NCBI RefSeq assembly: GCF_018219155.1
Contig: NZ_CP056123.1
Coordinates: 744,001 to 808,000 of the forward strand
Reading direction: 5' to 3'
Source: Moritella sp. 24
GTDB taxonomy: Bacteria > Pseudomonadota > Gammaproteobacteria > Enterobacterales > Moritellaceae
DNA: 64,000 nt
Below the pieces are notes generated by a model. It saw only the letters and a program-made list of their open reading frames with translations, did not search any database and had not been told where the DNA came from. Made by a program: the position numbers and the translations under genes. Of the stretch, positions 8,479 through 17,551 are shown piece by piece. Position 1 is the first letter of the stretch. The number at the start of each line of letters is the position of its first letter.

Positions 8479-8940
8479 ATGCGTGAGAATAAAAACTGCA
8501 ATTTAGAAAATGATGTCGTTAATAATCATGTATTAATTGATAATTTTGCGGCTATTAATGATAATAGCGATACTACCAATAGTGATTCTACGTGTGATAT
8601 TGATGGCGATACTGTTGCTGTTGAAGTGACTTTAGCAGAAAAAATGAATTTTGTTAGACAAGTTTGGTTAGCGGGACTTGGTGCGTATAGCCATAGCATT
8701 GATGAAATTAATACGGCAGGAGAAAAGTCTTCTATGTTTTTTGAAGACTTGCTACGACAAGGTGAACAGGTAGACTCAGCCTTTAAATTGCATACCGCAG
8801 GTGAGTATATTTCTTTACATGGGTTAGAAAGATTAATACAACGAACCTATGCGAAATTAACAGGCATTGAAAGTGATAAAATAAACCAGTTGAATGATAA
8901 ACTTGATGCTTTATTAGCGGAACTTAAAGAGAGTAAATAA
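8479..8940 (+). CDS. phasin-family (polyhydroxyalkanoate granule) protein
   Basis: The C-terminal hundred residues carry the phasin PF05597 pattern: VRQVWLAGLGAYSHSIDEI, then FFEDLLRQGEQVDS and a C-terminal helical region that looks like a short coiled coil (INQLNDKLDALLAELKE). The first 45 residues are acidic, Asn-rich and probably disordered. Phasins coat polyester storage granules and control their size. No polyester synthase (phaC) is in the window, so the protein may act at a distance or be a general amphipathic helper. The gene appears monocistronic. Confidence 0.78.
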   Translation: MRENKNCNLENDVVNNHVLIDNFAAINDNSDTTNSDSTCDIDGDTVAVEVTLAEKMNFVRQVWLAGLGAYSHSIDEINTAGEKSSMFFEDLLRQGEQVDSAFKLHTAGEYISLHGLERLIQRTYAKLTGIESDKINQLNDKLDALLAELKESK

Positions 8941-9003
8941 ACCACTACTGTGGTAGTTAAAGTGGCTTATTTACGTGGCTTATAGACTCATCTCATGTCG
9001 AGA

Positions 9004-9747
9004 TTAGTCTTCAGCAAGTAATTTACTCAGGTATTCACTTGCATTGGCTCTAATTGGCATGAAGTAGACGTTATCGCCTTTTGCTGCCACCTTTTTGATC
9101 ATGGCGCGGCCAAACTCAATATTCCATTCTTTCGTTGCTTTGAAATCACTAGGAAAAACAACATCATTCTTATTTTCCCAATAAGATTGACTCGTTTCGC
9201 TGTGAATTGGGCTCATGCCCCAGAATACTTCTGTCCCCTGTAACATATCCATGTATACATCAAGAAACTTCAAATCAAAGAACGGCTGCGTGAAAAATCC
9301 ATCAACACCAGCATCGATTTTATCGTGAATATAATCGAGTTCTTTACGCATACTGGTTCGATACTGATCGATCGCAGCGTAAACTTTCATATATGGCAGT
9401 TCTTTTTTAATAATTCGAATCAGTTCACATGATGTATTACGGTAAGTACGATGTGAGATATCCTGCGGTGGATCGCCTTCAACAACAAGTACTGAGTTGA
9501 TCTTACTATGACGGAAAAAGTCGGTGAGTGGAAAACCATTTTTCAGATCAAAATCGATAGCCCGAAGGTGTGGGATAACTTCGTCGAATTTATCCTGCAG
9601 ACGGTCACAAGCATCCCAGCTGCGAACATCAAAGCGAAGTAAGTCTGGAATGTTTAGTGTATTAATTTGGGTAAATTGGCTAACTTCTTCGACTTCAGTA
9701 TTTAAGGTTTCCCATGTACGGGGTACAAGCTCTATTGAGTATTTCAA
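9004..9747 (-). CDS. short methylenetetrahydrofolate reductase-like protein
   Basis: A 247-residue protein resembling MetF (PF02219). It keeps the general-acid Glu (YSIELVPR, Glu6; compare FEFFPP in MetF), a GDPP segment with Asp92 that corresponds to the flavin-contacting Asp of GDLPP, and GVDGFFTQPFFD at about residues 147-158, equal to the TQFFFD strand of MetF. It is about 50 residues shorter than E. coli MetF. MetF reduces methylene-THF to methyl-THF with FAD. Whether this paralogue does so is unknown. It is downstream of nfo on the same strand with a 112-base gap. Confidence 0.72.
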   Translation of the reverse strand: MKYSIELVPRTWETLNTEVEEVSQFTQINTLNIPDLLRFDVRSWDACDRLQDKFDEVIPHLRAIDFDLKNGFPLTDFFRHSKINSVLVVEGDPPQDISHRTYRNTSCELIRIIKKELPYMKVYAAIDQYRTSMRKELDYIHDKIDAGVDGFFTQPFFDLKFLDVYMDMLQGTEVFWGMSPIHSETSQSYWENKNDVVFPSDFKATKEWNIEFGRAMIKKVAAKGDNVYFMPIRANASEYLSKLLAED

Positions 9748-9859
9748 ATTACATCCCTATCTGTCATCAACAATCCTAGTTGATAATCCTTTTTATACCC
9801 AAACTCGGCTCCGCGTGTTTGGGCTTTTCCAAAATTGATATAATTTGTATTACTATATC

Positions 9860-10711
9860 TTATTTATTTGCGGCTAACTGCTGTAACCAAGCTATTTCAT
9901 CGGCCCAAATAGTATCATCTATTGTTTCCAATACCATAGGTATACCATTAAACCGGTCATCCTGCATGATAAATTTAAACGCATCTTCACCAATAAAGCC
10001 TTGGCCTAAGCTGTGATGGCGATCAACTTTGGTGCCTAGTTCGACTTTACTATCATTTATATGCATACCAGCAAGGTATTCAAAACCGACAATATGCTCA
10101 AAGTCATTAAAGGTTTTTTCACAGGCTTCGAAGGTACGTAAATCATAGCCTGCAACAAAGGTATGGCAAGTATCGATACAAACACCTACACGACTCTTAT
10201 CTTCGACTTGATCAATAATCTCAGCAAGGTGTTCAAAACGATACCCTAGGTTTGTGCCTTGTCCTGCCGTATTTTCAATCACAGCTTTAACTGATGTAGA
10301 CTTCTCTAACGCTAAGTTAATTGATTCGGCAACACGTTTTAAACTTTCTGATTCAGATATTTTTTTTAAGTGACTACCTGGATGGAAATTAAGTAAGGTT
10401 AAACCGAGTTGCTCACAGCGGTGCATTTCATCATAGAAAGCATTACGTGACTTTTCTAATGCTTCTGCGTCTGGGTGACCAAGGTTAATCAAGTAAGAGT
10501 CGTGCGGTAAAATTTGCGCAGGACTAAAGTTGTAGCGTTTACAGTTGGCTTTAAATTTACGAATATCATCAGGAGTCAGTGCTTTCGCATCCCAACGACG
10601 TTGGTTTTTGGTGAATAGAGCAAAGGCCGTCGCTCCTAAATCATGTGCATTTTTAGGGGCATTCCATACGCCGCCAGCGGCAGATACGTGTGCACCAATA
10701 AACTTAGTCAT
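9860..10711 (-). CDS. nfo: endonuclease IV (AP endonuclease)
   Basis: The protein begins [18 protein letters not shown] and continues [14 protein letters not shown], the nearly invariant start of Nfo. Zinc-ligand segments follow: ENTAGQG (Glu), CIDTCHTF (Asp, His), MHINDSK (His, Asp), HHSLGQG (His) and LET (Glu). Nfo cleaves DNA 5' to abasic sites in base-excision repair. An ATG 12 bases further out (10723) is in frame, but GGAG lies seven bases before the 10711 ATG, so I choose that one (283 residues). It is divergent from ung. Confidence 0.96.
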   Translation of the reverse strand: MTKFIGAHVSAAGGVWNAPKNAHDLGATAFALFTKNQRRWDAKALTPDDIRKFKANCKRYNFSPAQILPHDSYLINLGHPDAEALEKSRNAFYDEMHRCEQLGLTLLNFHPGSHLKKISESESLKRVAESINLALEKSTSVKAVIENTAGQGTNLGYRFEHLAEIIDQVEDKSRVGVCIDTCHTFVAGYDLRTFEACEKTFNDFEHIVGFEYLAGMHINDSKVELGTKVDRHHSLGQGFIGEDAFKFIMQDDRFNGIPMVLETIDDTIWADEIAWLQQLAANK

Positions 10712-10832
10712 TTTTTGCTCCATTACTTTAGGAATTTATATTTTCTAATCAATTAAATGATAAAACAGTTTTAAAGGTGGCTTTTTACGATAAAATTACG
10801 TTTTTGGCAATGCTAATCTTTGGAAGCTATAA

Positions 10833-11513
10833 ATGAAAACTTGGTCAGAATTTTTGTTGCACGAACAGCAACAACCGTATTATTTAGCGTTACAAAACTT
10901 CATCACTGCAGAAAGAGCCGCTGGTAAAGTCATTTATCCTAAGGAAGCGGATGTATTTCAAGCCTTCACATTAACCCCTTTAAAAGACGTTAAAATCGTT
11001 ATATTGGGACAAGACCCTTATCATGGGCCTGAACAAGCGCATGGTTTATGCTTTTCTGTATTACCTGAAATCAAGATCCCACCTTCATTGCGTAATATGT
11101 ATAAAGAATTGACGAGTGATATAGACGGTTTTAATACACCTGATCATGGCTATTTAATCGAATGGGCTCAACAAGGCATTTTAATGCTAAACACGGTTCT
11201 GACTGTTGAGCAGGCCAAGGCTCATTCTCATGCTAAATCAGGGTGGGAAACATTTTCCGATCATGTTGTTGAGTTTCTGAATCAACAAGATGACGAAATT
11301 ATTTTTGTATTATGGGGCAATCACGCGAAGAAGAAAGGTCGCCATATTGATCGTAATAAGCATTTTGTTTTAGAAGGCGTGCATCCATCGCCACTATCAG
11401 CAAGTCGCGGTTTCTTTGGGTGTCAGCATTTCTCTGCGATTAATGCGCGTTTGAAAACACGTCAAAAATCCCAAATTAATTGGCAGGTAAGTGATGTTAA
11501 AGCGTTAGTATAA
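10833..11513 (+). CDS. ung: uracil-DNA glycosylase
   Basis: A 226-residue family-1 uracil-DNA glycosylase. GQDPYHG at residues 59-65 has the catalytic Asp61, and [18 protein letters not shown] at about 184-201 has the catalytic His184 and the DNA-intercalation loop. It removes uracil from DNA, leaving the abasic site that Nfo then cuts; the two genes are divergent neighbours here. The ribosome site is weak (GGAAGC), yet the start fits the family length. Confidence 0.97.
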   Translation: MKTWSEFLLHEQQQPYYLALQNFITAERAAGKVIYPKEADVFQAFTLTPLKDVKIVILGQDPYHGPEQAHGLCFSVLPEIKIPPSLRNMYKELTSDIDGFNTPDHGYLIEWAQQGILMLNTVLTVEQAKAHSHAKSGWETFSDHVVEFLNQQDDEIIFVLWGNHAKKKGRHIDRNKHFVLEGVHPSPLSASRGFFGCQHFSAINARLKTRQKSQINWQVSDVKALV

Positions 11514-11598
11514 CTAAATAGGTAAATGTGAGCGCGATCAAAGAAGGTAACACTATTTGGGTATATGGTAAGGGGAGACAATTCAAATTGGAGTTTAT

Positions 11599-12180
11599 AT
11601 GTTATCTCTCATAACAAAAGACCATGAAAAAGTAGAGTTACTGTTGAATGTATTAACTGAGCAGCTAGCTGAACTCGAATCTGAAGAGCAGGGTGTTAAT
11701 TTTGCTTTGATGGATGATATCGTTAATTATTTACGCAATTATATTGATCGTTATCATCACCCAAAAGAAGATCTTATTTATTCATACTATCTTGAACACT
11801 ATGTTGAAGATGCGGATATGCCTAATCGCTTAGCCAGTGAGCATCAAAGCTTAAACTTTTTGAGTCGTGAGCTATCGAATACACTCGCTATGATTCAGCT
11901 TGATTCAGTGATGCCATTTGATGAATTAGCCTCTCAGTTAAGAGGATTCGTTAATAGTCAACGATCACATATTCAATTTGAAACAAATGTTGTAATGCCA
12001 TTAATGGCTGAGAAATTCTCGCCAGATGATTGGTGCCATATCGAACATTTGTGGAAAAATGGTAGTTCACAAGAAGTAAAAGCCATCGCAGTCTTTAATA
12101 ATGCTTATGGGCAATTACAACAGCGAATTATTGATGCAGGATTCAGTTGTGAGTCAGAAGAAGATTTGTGTTTGGTATAA
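11599..12180 (+). CDS. hemerythrin domain-containing protein
   Basis: A 193-residue helical protein with iron-ligand candidates spaced as in bacterial hemerythrin-like proteins: His9 in TKDHEKV, HHPKED at about 55-60, then SEHQ and the HIQFE motif at about 134-138 (HxxxE). Such proteins bind a di-iron site and act in O2 or NO sensing or storage, or in iron handling. I cannot say which. It is a lone soluble gene after ung and ends in a good terminator. Confidence 0.85.
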   Translation: MLSLITKDHEKVELLLNVLTEQLAELESEEQGVNFALMDDIVNYLRNYIDRYHHPKEDLIYSYYLEHYVEDADMPNRLASEHQSLNFLSRELSNTLAMIQLDSVMPFDELASQLRGFVNSQRSHIQFETNVVMPLMAEKFSPDDWCHIEHLWKNGSSQEVKAIAVFNNAYGQLQQRIIDAGFSCESEEDLCLV

Positions 12181-12204
12181 GCGCGAAATGATGACTTTGA
12201 TACT

Positions 12205-12237
12205 ATCAAAAAAGCCGCATTAAATGCGGCTTTTTTA
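12205..12237. terminator. terminator between hemerythrin and DUF3545 genes
   Basis: Seven-bp stem GCCGCAT (12214-12220) / ATGCGGC (12224-12230) with a TAA loop, A-run on one side and TTTTTT on the other, so it can work in both directions. Confidence 0.88.
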
Positions 12238-12238
12238 T

Positions 12239-12406
12239 TTAAGCAATGAGATCAGAGTAATAGCTTAAAGGATCATCGTAACCATCCATTTCCTTCTCTA
12301 AGATTAGTTTGTCCTTAATCGCTTCAATCTCACGCCACTTACGTTTTGAAGACGATTTTGTTTCTTTTTTTGTATTTTCTATCGACACTTGATTTATTCC
12401 TTCCAT
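12239..12406 (-). CDS. DUF3545 family small protein
   Basis: A 55-residue gene. From ATG at 12404-12406 it reads MEGINQVSIENTKKETKSSS, then KRKWREIEAIKDKLILEKEM and DGYDDPLSYY, ending SDLIA. The KRKWREIEAIKD core is what I remember of DUF3545, a small protein of Vibrio and Shewanella relatives without known function. AAGGTG lies five bases upstream of the ATG. The basic centre and acidic tail suggest a soluble adaptor. It shares a terminator with the convergent hemerythrin gene. Confidence 0.75.
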   Translation of the reverse strand: MEGINQVSIENTKKETKSSSKRKWREIEAIKDKLILEKEMDGYDDPLSYYSDLIA

Positions 12407-12726
12407 GGGATCACCTTTGTAATGATAGTAACCTTTTCTCTATATCATTTTTTTAATGTCCACTGCCGTATTTCTATGTACATTTGGGTGCTAGATCACA
12501 AAAATGTGCCTAGAATAATAATTGTATAAAATAGTTTATGTAAAAGTTAATGTGTTAATTTTGCGTATATGTATCTAGCTCGCTCAACTATTGCGAGTTC
12601 GGTAATTTTTACGCCTGTTTATTAACAATTTACTGGTTTTTTATGTTATATTTCGCGCCACGTTTAGTTGGTGGTGTTATTTAAACTACTATCTATGGAC
12701 TTTAATAAGAGTGTGGAAAGGAAAAT
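12407..12726. other. gene-free region upstream of the amino acid symporter
   Basis: These 320 bases contain the promoters of the DUF3545 gene and of the symporter. TCACA at 12496-12500 is a perfect half of a CRP site, but its partner TGGGT matches only in part. No riboswitch fold or further ORF is apparent. Confidence 0.35.
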
Positions 12727-14142
12727 ATGACGGAATTTATCAACTTTATAAATGGGCTGTTGTGGGGCTCTGTACTGGTTTATTTGCTTATCGGTACTGG
12801 TCTGTATTTTACCTTTAAATTAGGTTTTATTCAGTTCCGCCATTTTACTCATATGTTCTCTGTTCTTGCTGGTAGCCGTAAAAGCAGTAGTGAGGGTGTA
12901 TCATCATTTCAAGCATTATGTACAAGTTTAGCAGCGCGTGTTGGTACTGGTAACCTTGCTGGTGTTGCTGTTGCAATCACCGCTGGTGGCCCAGGTGCTG
13001 TATTCTGGATGTGGTTAATTGCTGTTATTGGTATGGCAACAAGTTTTGCAGAAAGCTCGTTAGCACAATTATTTAAAACGAAAGACGCTGATGGTAACTT
13101 CCGTGGTGGTCCAGCTTACTACATGGAAAAAGGTCTAGGTCGTCGTTGGATGGGCGTTGTATTCTCTATCTGCCTAATCGTTGCATTTGGTTTGGTATTT
13201 AACGCTGTTCAGTCTGATGCTATTGCTAATTCAATGCACAATGCATTTGGCTTCGATAAAACGATTGTTGGTGTTGTATTAGTTATATTCACAAGCTTCA
13301 TCATTTTTGGTGGCCTACGTGTTATCGGTGCATTCGCTGAAATCGTAGTACCATTCATGGCGCTTGCTTATATTCTGATTGCTTTTGTTGTTGTTGCAAT
13401 GAACATTTCAGAATTACCTGCAGTACTTGAACTTATCGTTAAATCAGCATTTGGCTTAGAAGAAGCGGCTGGTGGTGCGTTAGGTGTTGCAATGATGCAA
13501 GGTATCAAACGTGGTTTGTTCTCGAACGAAGCTGGTATGGGTAGTGCACCGAATGCTGCGGCAAGTGCGGCACCATTCCCGAATCACCCTGCATCGCAAG
13601 GTTATGTACAGATGCTAGGTGTGTTCATTGATACTATCGTTATCTGTACTGCGACTGCTTCTATTATCTTACTTTCTGACCTAGGTGATGCATCTGGTGT
13701 TGGTGGTATCGAATTAACGCAGCATGCATTGTCATCGCACGTTGGTAGCTGGGGTAGTACTTTTGTTGCTATTGCGATTTTATTCTTCGCATTTACGTCA
13801 ATTGTTGCTAACTACTCATACGCTGAAACAAGTATCTTATTCTTGAACCGTGATTCTAAAGTGATGGTATGGATCTTCCGTGTTGTTGTATTAGGTATGG
13901 TAATGTTTGGTGCGGTTGCAAAATCGGATCTAATCTGGAATATGGCCGATGCTTCAATGGGCTTAATGGCGCTAGTCAATATTATCGCCATCTTGATGTT
14001 ATCTAAGTACGTGATTATCGTAGCGAAAGATTACAACAAGCAATTAGCTGAAGGTAAAACGCCTACATTTGATAGCTCAGAATACCCTGAAATCGATAAA
14101 AAGATTAACAGTGAAATCTGGAGTTCTAAATTTAAAAAGTAA
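12727..14142 (+). CDS. AGCS-family sodium:alanine/glycine symporter
   Basis: A 471-residue inner-membrane transporter of the alanine/glycine:cation symporter family. Recognisable parts are SSFQALCTSLAARVGTGNLA (residues about 59-78), GGPGAVFWMW, the FAESSLAQLF helix, FRGGPAYYMEKGLG, and KRGLFSNEAGMGSAPNAAAS, the family signature. About ten to eleven transmembrane segments are visible. It imports small neutral amino acids with sodium, as expected for a marine organism. The gene is monocistronic, with GGAAAGGAAAAT as ribosome site and a strong terminator after it. Alanine, glycine and serine are all plausible substrates. Confidence 0.93.
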   Translation: MTEFINFINGLLWGSVLVYLLIGTGLYFTFKLGFIQFRHFTHMFSVLAGSRKSSSEGVSSFQALCTSLAARVGTGNLAGVAVAITAGGPGAVFWMWLIAVIGMATSFAESSLAQLFKTKDADGNFRGGPAYYMEKGLGRRWMGVVFSICLIVAFGLVFNAVQSDAIANSMHNAFGFDKTIVGVVLVIFTSFIIFGGLRVIGAFAEIVVPFMALAYILIAFVVVAMNISELPAVLELIVKSAFGLEEAAGGALGVAMMQGIKRGLFSNEAGMGSAPNAAASAAPFPNHPASQGYVQMLGVFIDTIVICTATASIILLSDLGDASGVGGIELTQHALSSHVGSWGSTFVAIAILFFAFTSIVANYSYAETSILFLNRDSKVMVWIFRVVVLGMVMFGAVAKSDLIWNMADASMGLMALVNIIAILMLSKYVIIVAKDYNKQLAEGKTPTFDSSEYPEIDKKINSEIWSSKFKK

Positions 14143-14176
14143 CATTTACTTATATTAAATTAGCATTGTAAAATTA

Positions 14177-14213
14177 GAAAAAGCCACTCATTCCAGTAAT
14201 GAGTGGCTTTTTT
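14177..14213 (+). terminator. terminator after the AGCS symporter
   Basis: Twelve-bp stem, arms 14181-14192 and 14198-14209 (AAGCCACTCATT against AATGAGTGGCTT), loop CCAGT, followed by a T-run. Confidence 0.92.
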
Positions 14214-14338
14214 ATTAGGTATTAATTTAGAGGTAATGAAATTGTATTAAATTTGCTTAATCCCACCACTTAGAGTTTTAGCTCTAGTCTCTTTGTGGTT
14301 AAATTGCGTTTTAATACCGACTCACATAGGATCAAGTC

Positions 14339-14890
14339 ATGAATAAATTAGTAACTCTAGCTTCTGCAATGCTATTAAGTTTCTCTGTTAATGCTGCACA
14401 GGAAGTGTCAGGCGTTTCAGTACCAGATAATGTCTCTGTTGAAGGCGCATCGCTTAACTATCAAGGTGCGGGTGTTCGTAGTAAATTCTTTATTGATTTG
14501 TATGTTGGTTCGCTATTTACACAAAAAGCGGATACAGATGTAGTAAAAAGCCAAGATCAAAGTGCAATTCGCCTTAATATTATTTCTGGTTTAATTACTT
14601 CTGAGAAAATGGTGAGTGCGATTAACGAAGGTTTTGATGGTGCGACATCAGGTAATACTGCGCCAATCTCAGCAGAGATTGCAGAGTTCATTGGTGTATT
14701 TAGCGAAGAGATCGTTAAAGGTGACCAATTCACTTTAGTGAGCATTCCAGGCAAAGGTTTAACGACATATAAAAATGATGAAAAACTATCAACGATTACT
14801 AATGATGATTTTCGTCAGGCGGTATTATCTATTTGGTTAGGCGACAAGCCAGCGGATGATGATTTAAAAGAAGATATGCTAGGTCTATAA
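14339..14890 (+). CDS. secreted chalcone isomerase-like protein
   Basis: A 183-residue protein with a signal peptide ending VNAA (residues 1-20). The mature part has the bacterial chalcone-isomerase-like pattern (PF16036): LNYQGAGVRSKFFIDLYVGS, then a Ser/Gly-rich middle, GKGLTTYKNDE, and the C-terminal FRQAVLSIWLGDKPADDDLK. The bacterial proteins are exported; their function is not established, and most lack real chalcone isomerase activity. A lone gene with a good AGGATCAAGTC ribosome region. Confidence 0.85.
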   Translation: MNKLVTLASAMLLSFSVNAAQEVSGVSVPDNVSVEGASLNYQGAGVRSKFFIDLYVGSLFTQKADTDVVKSQDQSAIRLNIISGLITSEKMVSAINEGFDGATSGNTAPISAEIAEFIGVFSEEIVKGDQFTLVSIPGKGLTTYKNDEKLSTITNDDFRQAVLSIWLGDKPADDDLKEDMLGL

Positions 14891-14932
14891 TTAGCGCTGT
14901 CGTTAATATGACGACACGATAAGCAAACAAAT

Positions 14933-14983
14933 AAAAATGGCTTACGGATAAGATTAACTCTTAGCGTAAGCCATTTTTTATAT
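14933..14983. terminator. bidirectional terminator, chalcone isomerase-like gene and mltD
   Basis: Fourteen-bp stem AAAAATGGCTTACG (14933-14946) / CGTAAGCCATTTTT (14965-14978). Both arms carry the A/T tract needed for termination in each direction. Confidence 0.9.
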
Positions 14984-15010
14984 GTGCTGTTTGGGTTTTA
15001 CGTTGATGTA

Positions 15011-16621
15011 TTAAGTATTTACTTTTGTTACATCAACATAAAGGCGTAATGATTGTCCTGGCTGGATGTACTTCTGATTAGCCAGCCCATTCCATCTAAC
15101 AAGATCTTTGACCTTTACGTTAAACTTGTTGGCAATACGAGCGAGTGAATCGCCTTGGCGTACTTTATAGGTAATGTTACGCATAATACCTTTGCCATTG
15201 CTACTACCTTGTTTTTTACCTTGCCAAACAACCAGTTTTTGATTGATCTTTAATGCATCTTTAGGCGCGATGTTGTTCCATTTTGCCAAGCTCTTATAAT
15301 TGACTTTATAAGCACGTGAGATATCCCACAAGTTATCGCCTGATTGTACTTTATGGACTACTTTGAAGCGTCCTGCTGGCTTTTCTTGACGGCGTGTAAT
15401 ACGCGATGATTCACTGAATTTATAATAATTTAAGTCTTTTGCAGCCATCGGGATCAACAATGCTTGGCCGATTTTAATCATGCTCGAATCGAGATTATTA
15501 ACAGATGCGATGATCTTACTTGAGGTATTATAGTTTTCAGCAATCTCACCTAAGCTATCACCTGATTTCACTTTATAGCGAACCCAGTTTAGACGACCTT
15601 TCGCATCCGTTTTTGCTAATGCAGCTTCAAATTTTTCTACATTCTCATTTGGAATTAATAAGGTATGCGGTCCATCTGGTGCTGTAGCCCATTGGTTGAA
15701 GCCTGGGTTAAGACGCTGTAGTTGATCAACTTGCATATCGGCTAGATCAGCGGCAAGCGCTAGGTCTATTTGGCTATTAACGTCAACTTGTTGAATAGCT
15801 GGCTCGTTATCAATGACAGGTAGTGTCAGGTTATATTTGTCAGCGTTTTGCAATATGTCTGCAAGTGCTAATAACTTCGGTACGTATGCTTCTGTTTCTT
15901 TTGGTAACGACAACGACCAGAAGTCCGTTGCTAAGCCGGCTTTTTGGTTACGCTTAATAGAGCGACCTACGCGACCTTGACCTGAGTTATATGAAGCAAG
16001 GGCGTGTAGCCAGTCGCCATCGAAGCGACGACTTAAATATTCCATGTAGGTTAACGCTGCACTTGTTGATGCAAGTACGTCACGGCGACCATCGTACCAC
16101 CAGTTTTGATCTAGACCATATTGCGTTGCTGTGCCGGGTACAAATTGCCACATACCTGATGCACTACCATGAGAGTAGGCAAATGGGTCAAATGCACTTT
16201 CTACAACAGGTAGTAGTGCGAGTTCTAATGGTAAGTTACGACGCTCAAGTTCTTCAACAATCAGGTAGAGAAATGGTTCTGCACGTTTTGATACCGTCAT
16301 TAAATGTTGCGGGTGCTCTAAGAACCATTTACGGTGTTTTGCTATGCGAGCATTATCGGGAATAGGAATCGTCATTTGCTCTGCAATACGTACCCAAACG
16401 TTATCAATAGGCTCGACGGTGATCTCTTCACTAACAATCAGTTTTGCAATTTTTTCTGCTGTCGCACTATCTAAACCGGTGTCTTCATCGCTGGCTTTTG
16501 GAGATTGGGTAACGGCAGGCGTTATCGTAGTTTGCACATCGTTACTGTGATCTTCTGGTGTCATTTGACAACCGGTCAGTAATATCAATACCGGAATGGA
16601 TAATTTAAATTTCATATACAT
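15011..16621 (-). CDS. mltD: membrane-bound lytic murein transglycosylase D
   Basis: A 536-residue lipoprotein (hydrophobic start, LLTGC lipobox). The lytic transglycosylase domain holds the catalytic Glu in VVESAFDPFAYSHGSASGMW, followed by QFVPGTATQYGL, at about residues 127-160. Three LysM peptidoglycan-binding repeats follow: YKVKSGDSLGEIAENYN, HKVQSGDNLWDISRAYK and YKVRQGDSLARIANKFN. MltD cleaves the glycan between MurNAc and GlcNAc, forming anhydro-muropeptides. A second ATG six bases in (16615) is equally possible. It sits beside gloB as in E. coli, with a shared orientation. Confidence 0.95.
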   Translation of the reverse strand: MYMKFKLSIPVLILLTGCQMTPEDHSNDVQTTITPAVTQSPKASDEDTGLDSATAEKIAKLIVSEEITVEPIDNVWVRIAEQMTIPIPDNARIAKHRKWFLEHPQHLMTVSKRAEPFLYLIVEELERRNLPLELALLPVVESAFDPFAYSHGSASGMWQFVPGTATQYGLDQNWWYDGRRDVLASTSAALTYMEYLSRRFDGDWLHALASYNSGQGRVGRSIKRNQKAGLATDFWSLSLPKETEAYVPKLLALADILQNADKYNLTLPVIDNEPAIQQVDVNSQIDLALAADLADMQVDQLQRLNPGFNQWATAPDGPHTLLIPNENVEKFEAALAKTDAKGRLNWVRYKVKSGDSLGEIAENYNTSSKIIASVNNLDSSMIKIGQALLIPMAAKDLNYYKFSESSRITRRQEKPAGRFKVVHKVQSGDNLWDISRAYKVNYKSLAKWNNIAPKDALKINQKLVVWQGKKQGSSNGKGIMRNITYKVRQGDSLARIANKFNVKVKDLVRWNGLANQKYIQPGQSLRLYVDVTKVNT

Positions 16622-16709
16622 CTTATGTGAGTGAACAACCTTGGTATGCTAATCGTCAACGAAAAACAAAGCAAGTGTATCATTTGGGGTATTTATTTAT
16701 CTTTATTGG

Positions 16710-17486
16710 TTAAAAATGGTCTTTCCAAGCCCTTAACGCTGTGAATACCGCTTGTTCACTGGTTAGGATATCAAGCAGTTTGTGCTCCATTGCCATGCTC
16801 ACTGTTATTTCATCAGTACGTAAGAAAACATTGATTTCTTTTTCATTTTTAAGGCTGTTTGGTACGGTAGGTAAACCTTGTTGACGTAATTTTGCTGTAA
16901 GCTCAATGTGCTTTTTTAGGTTACTGTTTTGTGGTTCAACCGCATAGCAAAACATTAAATTAGCTTGGGTATATTCATGAGCAGGGTAGACCTGAATATT
17001 TTCATTTAAGGCTTTGATACGTTGCAGTGATGAAAAAAGTTCAGTCGCGTTTCCGTCAAGAATTCGGCCACAGCCACCAGAGAATAATGTATCACCTGAA
17101 AACAACATGGTTTGATTATGGTAAACAACATGTTCACGCTTGTGCCCTGGTGTCGCCATAACCGTTAATATTAAACTATTATTTAATAAACTTAATTGGC
17201 TATTTTCAGATACTAACGTGAGTGGCGCATTAACATCCATTTCAATTGATGAATAGATATTCACAGGGTGTTCTGATGCGGTAATTATGTTATTGATACC
17301 GTCAATATGATCATAATGGTGATGTGTAATTAAAATAGCATCGAGGATCAAATTCTGTTTATTGATCACTTCTAATACGGGACCTGATTGACCTGGATCG
17401 ACGATACAACAGTGATTATTTTCAGTATTTTTGATCAACCAAACATAATTGTCGTTAAATGTTGGTATAGAAATGACTTCAAGCAT
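16710..17486 (-). CDS. gloB: hydroxyacylglutathione hydrolase (glyoxalase II)
   Basis: A 258-residue metallo-beta-lactamase-fold enzyme. The THHHYDH motif is at residues 54-60 (His55, His57, Asp59, His60 as metal ligands), FSGDTLFSGGCGR has the bridging Asp, and YPAHEYT has the later His. GloB hydrolyses S-lactoylglutathione to lactate and glutathione, finishing methylglyoxal detoxification. The C-terminal HAGH substrate-binding part is present (ends LRAWKDHF). It is divergent from the methyltransferase gene with 65 bases between them. Confidence 0.95.
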   Translation of the reverse strand: MLEVISIPTFNDNYVWLIKNTENNHCCIVDPGQSGPVLEVINKQNLILDAILITHHHYDHIDGINNIITASEHPVNIYSSIEMDVNAPLTLVSENSQLSLLNNSLILTVMATPGHKREHVVYHNQTMLFSGDTLFSGGCGRILDGNATELFSSLQRIKALNENIQVYPAHEYTQANLMFCYAVEPQNSNLKKHIELTAKLRQQGLPTVPNSLKNEKEINVFLRTDEITVSMAMEHKLLDILTSEQAVFTALRAWKDHF

Positions 17487-17551
17487 TGCATCGTTCTCTT
17501 TATGGGATTATCTTTAATTACATATAAAACAAAATTTTAGCGGATATTGTC

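Noticed and set aside
9798-9823. CCCAAAC/GTTTGGG hairpin as terminator of nfo
   Set aside because: On the minus strand, where the genes run, no T-run follows the stem.
12485-12500. CRP-like site upstream of the AGCS symporter
   Set aside because: One half (TCACA) is perfect but the other (TGGGT) matches TGTGA at only three of five positions.
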